Origin: Aquipuribacter sp042466345
GTDB taxonomy: Bacteria > Actinomycetota > Actinomycetes > Actinomycetales > JBBAYJ01
Length of the DNA: 64,000 bases
Assembly: GCF_042466345.1 (NCBI RefSeq)
Contig: NZ_JAXHCD010000001.1
Location: forward strand, 3,286,001-3,350,000
Direction: 5' to 3'
The notes under the pieces are model-generated. The model worked only from the letters and a program-made list of their open reading frames with translations, did not search any database and was not told where the DNA came from. Position 1 is the stretch's first letter. The number at the start of each line of letters is the position of its first letter. The translations under genes and the position numbers were made by a program. Of the stretch, positions 8,806 through 18,274 are shown piece after piece.

Positions 8806-9507
8806 GTGAGCACGTTCGTCCTGGTGCACGGGGCCGGGGACGACGGCTGGTCCTGGCACCTGGTGGCGGCCGAGCTCCGGACGCGCGGGCACGACGTGGT
8901 GGTCCCGGACCTGCCCGCCGACGACGACTCCCTGACCCTGGTGGACTACGCGGACGCCGTGCTCCGGGCCGTGGGCGAGCCCCGCGAGGTGGTCGTGGTC
9001 GGGTACTCCTTCGGTGGCTTCACCGCCCCGCTGGTGGCCGACCGGCTGCCCACGAGGGTCCTGGTCCTGCTCGCCGGCATGGTCCCCGCCCCCGGGGAGG
9101 CGCCGGCGCAGTGGTGGGACGCCGTCGGCTACGGCGACGCGGTGACCGCGCAAGCCGGCCGGGACGGCGGGCTCACCGGCCACGAGGACCCCTACGTCGC
9201 CTTCCTGCACGACGTGCCGCGGGAGCTGGCCGACCAGGCCCTCGCGCGCGAGCGGGCCCACCCGTCACCGGCGGCCACCACGGCGGTCTGGCCGCTGGGC
9301 CGCTGGCCCGACGTGCCGACCCGGTTCCTGCTGTGCCGCGACGACCGGTTCTTCCCCGCCGAGCTGTTCCGGCGCCTGGTGCCCGAGCGGCTCGGTCTGG
9401 TGCCGGACGAGATGCCGGGCAGCCACTGCGTCGCGCTGAGCCGTCCGGTCGAGCTGGCGGACCGGTTGGAGGCCTACGCGCGCGACGCACCCACCCGCAC
9501 CGGGTGA
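8806..9507 (+). CDS. Alpha/beta hydrolase (esterase-like)
   Basis: A 233-residue single-domain alpha/beta hydrolase starting at GTG 8806, 7 nt after GGAGG. HGAG near residues 8-11 forms the oxyanion loop, the nucleophile is Ser 68 in GYSFG, the acid is Asp 179 or 180 (CRDDRF) and the base is His 207 (GSHC). The form resembles salicylate esterase/MenH-like enzymes that act on small esters. No cofactor or membrane domain is seen. A serine hydrolase follows 60 bp downstream on the same strand. Confidence 0.9.
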   Translation: MSTFVLVHGAGDDGWSWHLVAAELRTRGHDVVVPDLPADDDSLTLVDYADAVLRAVGEPREVVVVGYSFGGFTAPLVADRLPTRVLVLLAGMVPAPGEAPAQWWDAVGYGDAVTAQAGRDGGLTGHEDPYVAFLHDVPRELADQALARERAHPSPAATTAVWPLGRWPDVPTRFLLCRDDRFFPAELFRRLVPERLGLVPDEMPGSHCVALSRPVELADRLEAYARDAPTRTG

Positions 9508-9567
9508 ACCGGGCCCCGACCCGGCAAACCGGTTGCCGCGGCCGCCCCGGAGGGTTGCGATGGCCCC

Positions 9568-10668
9568 GTGGTCGACGTGCAGGGCTCCTGCGACGAACGC
9601 TTCCAGGCCGTGGCGGACGGCCTCGGCCTGCTGCTGGCGGGCGGGGACGTCGGGGGCTCGGTGGCCGTGCTGGTGGACGGCGAGCCGGTGGTGGACGTGT
9701 GGGGCGGCTTCGCCGACGCCGACCGGACGCTCCCGTGGCGACGGGACACCATCACCGACCTGTGGTCGGTGACCAAGACCATGACGGCGCTCGTCGCCCT
9801 GCTGCTCGCCGACCGGGGCGAGCTGGACCTCGACGCCCCCGTCGCGCGGTACTGGCCGGAGTTCGCCCGGGCGGGCAAGCAGGCGGTGCTGGTGCGCCAC
9901 CTGCTGTCGCACTCGGCGGGCCTGCCGGACTGGGTCGGTCCCGTCGACCAGCTGTACGACTGGGCCGCGGTGACCTCGCGGCTTGCCTCCCTGCCCCCGC
10001 AGTGGGAACCCGGCACCGAGTCCGGTTACCACTCCCTCACCCAGGGGTTCCTCGTGGGTGAGGTGGTGCGGCGCGTGACAGGACTGAGCGTGGGGCAGGT
10101 GTTCGCCCAGCAGGTGGCCGGTCCCCTGGGCGCGGACCTGCACCTGGGCCTGCCCGCGGCGCACGACCACCGGGTCGCGCGGACGGTGCCCCCGCCCGGG
10201 CACGACGAGGACTACGCGGCGGCGGCAGCCGTCGGCGCGGCCCTGCCTGCGGGGGTCGAACCGGTGCGGGTGCGCGACGGCAACAGCGTCGCGTGGCGGC
10301 GCGCGCAGATCCCCGCGGCCAGCGGCTTCGGCAACGCCCGGTCCGTCGCCGAGGTGCAGTCGCTGCTCGCCTGCGCCGGCACCTCGGCCGGGGTCCGGGT
10401 GCTGTCACCCGCCGGCTGCGAGGTGGCGGGGCAGGTCCAGGTCGACGGCGTCGACCGGGTCCTGGGCGTCCGGACGTCCTGGGGCCTGGGGTACGCGCTG
10501 TTCGGCAGCGCGCTCGGCTGGGGCGGCTGGGGCGGCTCCCTCGTGCTGGTCGACCCGGCGGCGCGGATGGTGGTGGCCTACGTGACCAACCAGATGCGGG
10601 AGCCGGGTGACGACGACCGCGGCCTCGGGCTCGCTGTGGCCGCGCACGACGGTCGGGCCCCGGGGTAG
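9568..10668 (+). CDS. Serine hydrolase, EstB-like class C beta-lactamase fold
   Basis: A 366-residue cytoplasmic hydrolase of the EstB/LACTB type. SVTK at 67-70 supplies the catalytic Ser and Lys, and YHS at 154-156 is the Tyr motif. The third box, usually GHGG or GHTG, reads GWGGWGG here, so the His of that box is absent. This is tolerated in some EstB-like esterases but may affect activity. The stop codon lies in the loop of a strong hairpin that probably ends transcription. A carboxylesterase on small esters is the best guess. Confidence 0.88.
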   Translation: MVDVQGSCDERFQAVADGLGLLLAGGDVGGSVAVLVDGEPVVDVWGGFADADRTLPWRRDTITDLWSVTKTMTALVALLLADRGELDLDAPVARYWPEFARAGKQAVLVRHLLSHSAGLPDWVGPVDQLYDWAAVTSRLASLPPQWEPGTESGYHSLTQGFLVGEVVRRVTGLSVGQVFAQQVAGPLGADLHLGLPAAHDHRVARTVPPPGHDEDYAAAAAVGAALPAGVEPVRVRDGNSVAWRRAQIPAASGFGNARSVAEVQSLLACAGTSAGVRVLSPAGCEVAGQVQVDGVDRVLGVRTSWGLGYALFGSALGWGGWGGSLVLVDPAARMVVAYVTNQMREPGDDDRGLGLAVAAHDGRAPG

Positions 10669-10678
10669 GGCCCGACCG
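10650..10678. terminator. Hairpin at the convergent gene end
   Basis: GGTCGGGCCC at 10651-10660 pairs perfectly with GGGCCCGACC at 10668-10677, and one more C-G pair extends it to 11 bp; the 7-nt loop holds the stop codon of the serine hydrolase. No T-tract follows. It lies between convergent genes and can serve both directions, as is usual in high-GC actinobacteria. Confidence 0.6.
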
Positions 10679-10701
10679 ACGACGCGCTCAGCGGGGCCTT
10701 C

Positions 10702-11205
10702 TCACAGCCGCCGGCACTGGTCCTCCTTGTTGCCGCCGACGACGTTGCCGGTGCCGGTGGGGGCGGGCGAGTTCTCCTTGCACTGCAGGTTGCCGTTGAT
10801 GCGGTTGGACGAGATGACCTGGGTGCCCCGGTTCGTGAACGACTGCACGTCCCCGGTCACCCGGTTGCTGCGCAGGTCGGCCGCCTTGCCCTGCTTGAGC
10901 TGGATGCTGCCGCCGACGGTGCTGGAGGCGACGTTGACCCGGGTGTGGCCCTCGGCCTGGATGTTGCCGACGACGTTGACCTTGCTCGCCCGGAGCGTGG
11001 CGTTGCCCTGCACGGTGATGGTGCCCTTGACCTTGGTGCCGGTCAGGGTGCAGGTCGCCCCCGACGGCACCCGCAGGTTGTCCACGGTGACGGCGCCGAG
11101 CGAGCCGCGGCAGGTCCGCTCGTCGGCGTGGGCGGGGGTGGCCGTGAGCAGGGAGGCGCCGAGGACGGCGAGGACGGCGGCGGCGGCGGCGAGGTGGTTT
11201 CGCAT
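10702..11205 (-). CDS. Small secreted protein with beta-solenoid-like repeats
   Basis: A 167-residue protein with a clear signal peptide: MRNH, then a hydrophobic run ending LLTATPAHA (cleavage about residue 27). The mature part is rich in Thr, Val, Asn and Gly with a periodic pattern (VTVDNLRV, KGTITVQGN, ASKVNVVGN, SSTVGGSIQ, SNRVTGDVQ, SNRINGNLQ), which suggests a right-handed beta-solenoid of about seven turns. Three Cys residues (near the start, in ATCTL, and at NLQC) plus a final QC may make disulfides. No catalytic motif is visible. Similar small exported proteins are common in actinobacteria; the function is unknown. Confidence 0.82.
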   Translation of the reverse strand: MRNHLAAAAAVLAVLGASLLTATPAHADERTCRGSLGAVTVDNLRVPSGATCTLTGTKVKGTITVQGNATLRASKVNVVGNIQAEGHTRVNVASSTVGGSIQLKQGKAADLRSNRVTGDVQSFTNRGTQVISSNRINGNLQCKENSPAPTGTGNVVGGNKEDQCRRL

Positions 11206-11332
11206 GACGGAGCCCTTCGGTGGGGGGCCGGGCCGGCGGTGGCGCGGTGAGGCCACTGTCCGCAGCGCTGGTGAGACAGCGATGGCAGGCCCGTGAGACG
11301 GCTGTCATCCCGGGGCGCGGCCCTGCGGCGGC

Positions 11333-11956
11333 CTAGAGCAGCCGCCCCCAGACCGGGCGCAGCAGCTCCAGGCTCGTGGCCGCGGCCGCGGCCGTCGGTC
11401 GGGCACCGTCGGCGACGGCGCGGTGGCCCACGGCCTGCATCAGCGCGGCGCCCATGGCGGTGACCAGGTCGGCCTGGCGCTCGAGGTCCTCCGGCCGCTC
11501 GTCGTCGCCGGCGCCGGCCCGCAGCCGGGTGAGCACCAGGCCCCGCACCTCGTGCAGCAGCGGCAGCAGCCGCTCGCCCTGCCGGCGGTACAGCGCGGGC
11601 GAGGCCGCGACCAGCCGCAGCCGCGCCAGCTCCAGCGCCGCGTCCGCCGGCGAGCCCTCGGGCAGCCGGACCAGCGAGACCGCGCCCGACAGCACTCCGA
11701 TCCGGGGGTCGCTCAGGTAGTCGCGCACCCGCTCCTCGTCCAGCACGGGCAGGTCGAGGCCGAGCAGCGCGTCCTCCTTGGTGGGGAAGTGGTGGAAGAA
11801 CGTCCGCTGGCTGATGCCGGCCGCCACGCAGACGGCGTCCACCGTGAGCGCGTCGGGACCGTGCTCGGTGGCCAGACGCACCGCGGCGGCCTCGATCCGA
11901 CGGGCCGTGGCCCGGCCGCGGGCGTTGCTGCGGGAGCTGCTGCGGGCCGGCTGCAC
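11333..11956 (-). CDS. TetR-family transcriptional regulator
   Basis: A 207-residue regulator from a GTG start. The N-terminal helix-turn-helix (about residues 18-64) contains ALTVDAVCVAAGISQRTFFHHFPTKEDALLG, here described by its ends, which is typical of TetR. The C-terminal ligand domain is alanine/leucine-rich and unassigned. It is the third gene of an operon after the ABC ATPase and permease (14 bp after the permease stop). It most likely represses that operon through the palindrome at 13980-14000 and is relieved by the transported compound (inference). Confidence 0.92.
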   Translation of the reverse strand: MQPARSSSRSNARGRATARRIEAAAVRLATEHGPDALTVDAVCVAAGISQRTFFHHFPTKEDALLGLDLPVLDEERVRDYLSDPRIGVLSGAVSLVRLPEGSPADAALELARLRLVAASPALYRRQGERLLPLLHEVRGLVLTRLRAGAGDDERPEDLERQADLVTAMGAALMQAVGHRAVADGARPTAAAAATSLELLRPVWGRLL

Positions 11957-11969
11957 GTGGCCTCCTGCG

Positions 11970-13265
11970 TCACTCGTAGCGGAGCGCGTCGATCGGCGAC
12001 TTCCGGGCCGCGGCGCGCGCCGGGAGCGTACCGGCCAGGAACGCGATGACCACGATCAGGGCGACGACCCCCAGCACGGACAGCGGCTCGAACACCAGCA
12101 GCTGCAGGCCCCCGAGGGCGGCCAGCGGGCCGTCGGCCAGCGTCGCGCTCAGGCCCGTGCCGACGCCGATGGCCAGCAGGGCCCCCAGACCGCTGCCCAG
12201 CAGGCCGATGAACGCGGCCTCGAGGCTGAACAGGGCGAACACCCGGCCGTTGCTCATGCCCATCGCCTTCATCAGGCCGATCTCGCGGGTGCGCTCCTGC
12301 ACGGCCATGAGCAGGGTGTTGACGATGCCGAAGGCCGCCGCGAACAGGGCCACCGCCGCGAACGCGCTGAGCACGCCCGTGATGCCGGCGATCACCGTGG
12401 TCACTATGCCCAGCTGGTCGGCGACGGTCTGCCCGGTCATGCCGGCCTCGGCGACCCGGTCCTTGAGCGCCGTCAGCTGCGCCTCGTCCAGGTCCTCGTC
12501 GAAGCGGGCCGTCGCCACGGCGTAGCGCGCGGGCTGCTCGACCCCGGCCGCCTGCAGGTCGGCGAGCGCGTCTACCAGCGCGTCGTTGGCGCCGGCCCCC
12601 GCGGCGAGCAGGCTCGGGTTGGACACCCCCACCAGGGTGGCGTCGACCTCGTGCCGCTGCCCCAGGACGTCGGTCACGGCCAGGGTCACGCTGGCGCCGA
12701 CCGCCTGCTCCGCCCCGCCCAGCCCGAGCGGTCCGACGTAGTCCACGGGCAGCACCACCTGCGGCCGGGCCCCGCCGCGGTCCAGCTGCTCCCCCGCCGC
12801 CAGGTCCGAGCGCGCGACCGAGGACGTCGGGGCCACGGACACCTCGTAGCGGTCCGTCGAGCCCGCCGCGGCCACCCAGTCCACCGTCACGGTGCTCAGC
12901 GGCTCGATGTCGCTCAGCCCGTCGACCTCGGCGAGGGCGGCGAGGTCCGCGTCGGTGAGCGCCCCGGCGGCCCCGGCGCCGGGCAGGGGCCCCGCCGCGG
13001 CACCCGTCGCGCCGGTCGAGCGCTCGGGGTCGAAGCGGGTGGGGCCGTCGCCGCCCGCCTGGGCGGTGGCCGTGACGACGAGCACGTCCTGCGCCCCGAG
13101 CGCGTCGACCTGGCGCGTGACGTAGTCGGTGACCCCCGCCCCGAGGGCCGTGGTCAGGGTCAGGGTCGACGCCCCGACCACCAGGGCCAGGACGGTCAGC
13201 GTGGTGCGGAGCCGGCTGCGCAGGGTGCTGGCAACGGCCGTCCGCACCAGGTCGCCGGTCCTCAT
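11970..13265 (-). CDS. FtsX/MacB-like ABC transporter permease
   Basis: A 431-residue permease with one N-terminal helix (about 20-45, LTVLALVVGASTLTLTTA), a periplasmic-side domain of roughly 230 residues and three C-terminal helices (around GVLSAFAAVALFAAAFGI, AAFIGLLGSGLGALLAI and LGVVALIVVIAFLAG). The loop QERTREIGLMKAMGMS is the conserved coupling helix of the MacB/FtsX family, and RKSPIDALRYE is its usual ending. The ATG overlaps the ATPase stop codon (ATGA). It probably acts as a mechanotransmission or exporter permease with the LolD-like ATPase; substrate unknown. Confidence 0.94.
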   Translation of the reverse strand: MRTGDLVRTAVASTLRSRLRTTLTVLALVVGASTLTLTTALGAGVTDYVTRQVDALGAQDVLVVTATAQAGGDGPTRFDPERSTGATGAAAGPLPGAGAAGALTDADLAALAEVDGLSDIEPLSTVTVDWVAAAGSTDRYEVSVAPTSSVARSDLAAGEQLDRGGARPQVVLPVDYVGPLGLGGAEQAVGASVTLAVTDVLGQRHEVDATLVGVSNPSLLAAGAGANDALVDALADLQAAGVEQPARYAVATARFDEDLDEAQLTALKDRVAEAGMTGQTVADQLGIVTTVIAGITGVLSAFAAVALFAAAFGIVNTLLMAVQERTREIGLMKAMGMSNGRVFALFSLEAAFIGLLGSGLGALLAIGVGTGLSATLADGPLAALGGLQLLVFEPLSVLGVVALIVVIAFLAGTLPARAAARKSPIDALRYE

Positions 13266-13969
13266 GCCGCCACCGCCTCGTGCTGCTCGAGCCGGCCGTC
13301 CCTGACCGTCACCTGGCGGTCGCAGCGACCGGCCAGGTCGATGTCGTGGGTCACCAGCACCAGCGTGATGCCGCGTTCGGCGTTGAGGGCGAACAGCTCG
13401 TCGGCCACCACGGCGCCCGTCGCGGAGTCCAGGTTGCCGGTCGGCTCGTCGGCGAACACGACGTCCGGCCGGCCGACCAGGGCCCGGCACAGCACGGCCC
13501 GCTGCTTCTGCCCGCCCGACAGCGCGGTCGCGCGGTTGCCGGCCTTGTCCGCGAGGTCGAACTGCTCCAGCAGCTCCATCCCCCGCCGCCGGCGCTCGGC
13601 GGGCCGGACCCCGGCGATGGTGAGCGGCAGGACGACGTTCTGCAGCACCGAGGCGCCGGGGTCCAGGAAGAACTGCTGGAACACGAAGCCGAAGCGACGG
13701 TTGCGCAGGGCCCCGACCTGGCGGACCGTCAGGCGGGCCGCGTCCTGGCCGTCCACGAGCAGCGTCCCCGCGTCGGGGCGGTCCAGCAGGGCGGCGACGT
13801 GCATCAACGTCGACTTGCCGGACCCGCTGCGTCCCACCACCGCGAGCGCCTCGCCGTGGGCGACGCTCAGCGAGACGTCGGTCAGGGCGTCGAAGCGCGC
13901 GGTCCCGCTGCCGTACCACCGGCAGACCTGACGGAGCTCGAGCAACGGGGGCGTCGGTGACGAAGTCAT
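13262..13969 (-). CDS. LolD/MacB-like ABC transporter ATPase
   Basis: A 235-residue ATPase from the ATG at 13969; a GTG at 13978 would add three residues but lies in the promoter -10. Walker A GRSGSGKST starts at residue 46, the signature is LSGGQKQRA, Walker B and the following loop read VFADEPTGNLDSATG, and the H-loop is LVTHD. The EPTGNLD pattern is diagnostic for MacB/LolD ATPases. First gene of the ATPase-permease-TetR operon. The -10 box ends 7 nt before the ATG, so the mRNA is probably leaderless. Confidence 0.94.
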   Translation of the reverse strand: MTSSPTPPLLELRQVCRWYGSGTARFDALTDVSLSVAHGEALAVVGRSGSGKSTLMHVAALLDRPDAGTLLVDGQDAARLTVRQVGALRNRRFGFVFQQFFLDPGASVLQNVVLPLTIAGVRPAERRRRGMELLEQFDLADKAGNRATALSGGQKQRAVLCRALVGRPDVVFADEPTGNLDSATGAVVADELFALNAERGITLVLVTHDIDLAGRCDRQVTVRDGRLEQHEAVAA

Positions 13970-13976
13970 GCCAGTC

Positions 13977-14005
13977 ACTGTAGATACTTATGGTTGCTAC
14001 TGCAA
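13977..14005 (-). promoter_or_regulatory. Promoter with overlapping palindromic operator for the ABC-TetR operon
   Basis: On the minus strand, TTGCAG (14005-14000), 17 bp, TACAGT (13982-13977). The unusually AT-rich spacer holds an imperfect palindrome at 13980-14000: arms GTAGATAC and GTTGCTAC around a 5-bp centre, 6 of 8 positions paired, with further matches outside. A repressor bound there would cover both promoter boxes. The TetR gene of the same operon is the obvious candidate. Predicted transcription start coincides with the ATG at 13969. Confidence 0.62.
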
Positions 14006-14151
14006 TATCTCTGGGTCCTGGGGCCCTCGTGGCGGAGCCGCCCGGTCGTCTAGGGTTCGACCCACTGCCCCGGGCGCCCGGGAACCCTCGTCCCGACCGG
14101 GCCCAGGGAGGCGCCTGCGGCCCGTTGTCTTCGGTGGGAGGTGGGTGCGCC

Positions 14152-15942
14152 GTGGTCCCTGACGACCGACGCACCCGACGCCCCCGCCAGGACGAGACCG
14201 TCATCGACCTGCGCCAGGCCGCGGCGACCCGCAACCGCGGTGCCGACAGCCCGGAGGTCCTGCCCACGGTCGGCGACACGGACCTGGCGGCGGCCGACCA
14301 GGCCCTCCTCGACGCGGTCCGCCGGCACGGTGGCCCGGCCCTGCTCCCCGGGCTGCACGAGCTGGGCCGGCACGTCGGCGCCGTGGCGCAGCGGGCGCTG
14401 GCCGAGGCCGTGGAGGCCTCCCCGCCCCGGCTGCAGGCCTTCGACGGCCGCGGCGAGCGGGTGGACCGCGTGCTCACCCACCCGGGCTGGTCGCAGCTGC
14501 AGTGCCAGGGCACCGAGGCGGGACTGGCCGGGCGGCCGTGGCAGGCGGCCGGCGAGGGCCACGCCCACCTGGCGCGCGCCGCAGGGCTGCTGCTGTGGGC
14601 GCAGACGTCCGGCTCCTCGGCCATGGCCCTGAGCACCCACTACGCCGCCGCCGCCGCGCTCGTGGACAGCCCGGCGGCCGCGCAGTGGCTGCCGCGGCTG
14701 GCCTCCCGGCGCCTGGACACCGGCTCCCGCCGGGCGGCGGCCAAGCCGGGCTGCAGCGCCGGGGTGGCCGTGACCGAGCGCAGCAGCTCCGCCCCCGGGT
14801 CGTCGCCGGCCACCACCGCCACCCGCGCGCTGGGCGGCCCCGTGGAGGGCGGTCCGACCTGGCGGCTCAGCGGCCGCAAGTGGTTCGCCGGCAACGCCGA
14901 CGCCGACGCGCTCCTGGTCACCGCCACGACAGAGCAGGGCACCGGGGTGTTCCTGCTGCCCCGGCGCCTGGACGACGGGTCGACCAACGGGGTCCGCACG
15001 CAGCGGCTTCGCCCCGGGCACGCCTACCGGGCCTGGGTCGTCGGCGACCTGGAGCTGGACGCGGCCTGGGCGGTCCGGCTGGACTCCGGACCCGGTGCCT
15101 CGCCGCTGCAGGCGCTTCAGGCGGCCCGGTCGCTGGACGCCACCGTGCTGGCGGCCGCCGACGCCCGGGCCCTGCTGTCCCGGGTGGGGCACCACGCCCG
15201 GCACCGCGTGGTCCCCGGCGGCCCGCTGGACACCGCCCCCCTGGCCCGGACCCTGCTGGCCGACCTGGCCGTGGAGTCCGAGGCGGCCACCGTGCTGGCC
15301 CTGCACCTGGCCGCGGCCACGGACGCCGCCCACCCCGACGGCGGCCCCGGCGCCCCAGGCGGGCCCGGCACCGGTGACGCGGCCGAGGCGGCCGCCCTGC
15401 TGCGCCTGGCCGCCCCGGTCGGGGCGGCCTGGGCGTCGCGGCGCGCCCCGCAGGTGGCGCTCGAGGCGCTGGAGTGCCTGGGCGGGGCCGGCTGGGACGA
15501 CGACTCGGACGTGGCCCGGCTGCTGCGGGACTCCTCGGCCGTGCTGGCCGGGGCGACCGGCAGCGGCCTGGCCCTGGAGGCGGTCCGCGTGGTCGCCGAC
15601 GACGCCGACGCCGTCGAGGCCTTCGTGGCCGAGTGCGAGCGCTCCCGCGGCGGGCACCCGCGCCTGGACGCCGCCGTCACGGGCTGCGTCGACCTGCTGC
15701 GCACCGCCGGCAGCGAGGCACGGCAGGACCTGGCGGCGGTGCAGGGGGCCGCCCGCTGGCTGAGCGAGCGGCTGGCCGTCACGCTGCAGGCCTGCCTGGT
15801 CGTCCGGGCCTGCCCCAGCCCCGTGGCCGAGGCCTACCTGGCCGCCCGGCTGGACGGGGCCGGCACCCGTGGGCTCGGCACCCTCCCGCTCGGGGCCCGC
15901 CAGACGGCCCTGGTCGTGGACCGGGCGCTCGGCGACGCCTGA
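14152..15942 (+). CDS. Acyl-CoA dehydrogenase-fold protein, AidB-like, with degenerate motifs
   Basis: A 596-residue protein from GTG 14152, preceded by GGGAGG. The arrangement follows the AidB branch: an N-terminal segment with DRVLTHPGWSQLQ, a flavin-domain strand MALSTHYAAA, the beta-domain (WRLSGRKWFAGNADADALLV) and C-terminal helices ending with ECLGGAGWD. Several signatures are eroded: the usual TEKQGGSD is TERSSSAPG, and the FAD/WEGSGN region reads VLAGATGSG. It may bind flavin weakly or have a non-dehydrogenase role, such as the DNA-associated role proposed for AidB. A TAGGGT box at 14051 could be its -10 element. No neighbour of the same pathway is seen. Confidence 0.75.
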   Translation: MVPDDRRTRRPRQDETVIDLRQAAATRNRGADSPEVLPTVGDTDLAAADQALLDAVRRHGGPALLPGLHELGRHVGAVAQRALAEAVEASPPRLQAFDGRGERVDRVLTHPGWSQLQCQGTEAGLAGRPWQAAGEGHAHLARAAGLLLWAQTSGSSAMALSTHYAAAAALVDSPAAAQWLPRLASRRLDTGSRRAAAKPGCSAGVAVTERSSSAPGSSPATTATRALGGPVEGGPTWRLSGRKWFAGNADADALLVTATTEQGTGVFLLPRRLDDGSTNGVRTQRLRPGHAYRAWVVGDLELDAAWAVRLDSGPGASPLQALQAARSLDATVLAAADARALLSRVGHHARHRVVPGGPLDTAPLARTLLADLAVESEAATVLALHLAAATDAAHPDGGPGAPGGPGTGDAAEAAALLRLAAPVGAAWASRRAPQVALEALECLGGAGWDDDSDVARLLRDSSAVLAGATGSGLALEAVRVVADDADAVEAFVAECERSRGGHPRLDAAVTGCVDLLRTAGSEARQDLAAVQGAARWLSERLAVTLQACLVVRACPSPVAEAYLAARLDGAGTRGLGTLPLGARQTALVVDRALGDA

Positions 15943-16015
15943 GCCCACCTGCCCTTGGCGGCCCCGCTCGGTCCCCACGGCGTGCGGTGCTCGCCGGGGC
16001 GTGGACAATGAACAG

Positions 16016-16037
16016 CCCGCCCGGACGTCCGGGCGGG
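16016..16037. promoter_or_regulatory. Perfect 22-bp palindrome before glgX
   Basis: The two 11-bp arms (left arm CCCGCCCGGAC) form a perfect palindrome centred on GACGTC, 21 bp before the glgX start codon and 73 bp after the preceding stop. A GACAAT box at 16004-16009 could be a -10 element just ahead of it. It may be an operator, for instance for a LacI-type sugar regulator with a central CpG, or the terminator of the upstream gene. No T-tract follows. Confidence 0.45.
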
Positions 16038-16057
16038 GTCGAAGGGATGCAGTTGTG

Positions 16058-18270
<2,213 letters not shown>

Positions 18271-18274
<4 letters not shown>

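Noticed and set aside
14050..14070. Possible tRNA T-arm (GGTTCGACCC)
   Set aside because: No matching anticodon or acceptor stems around it, and the TAGGGT part fits a -10 box.
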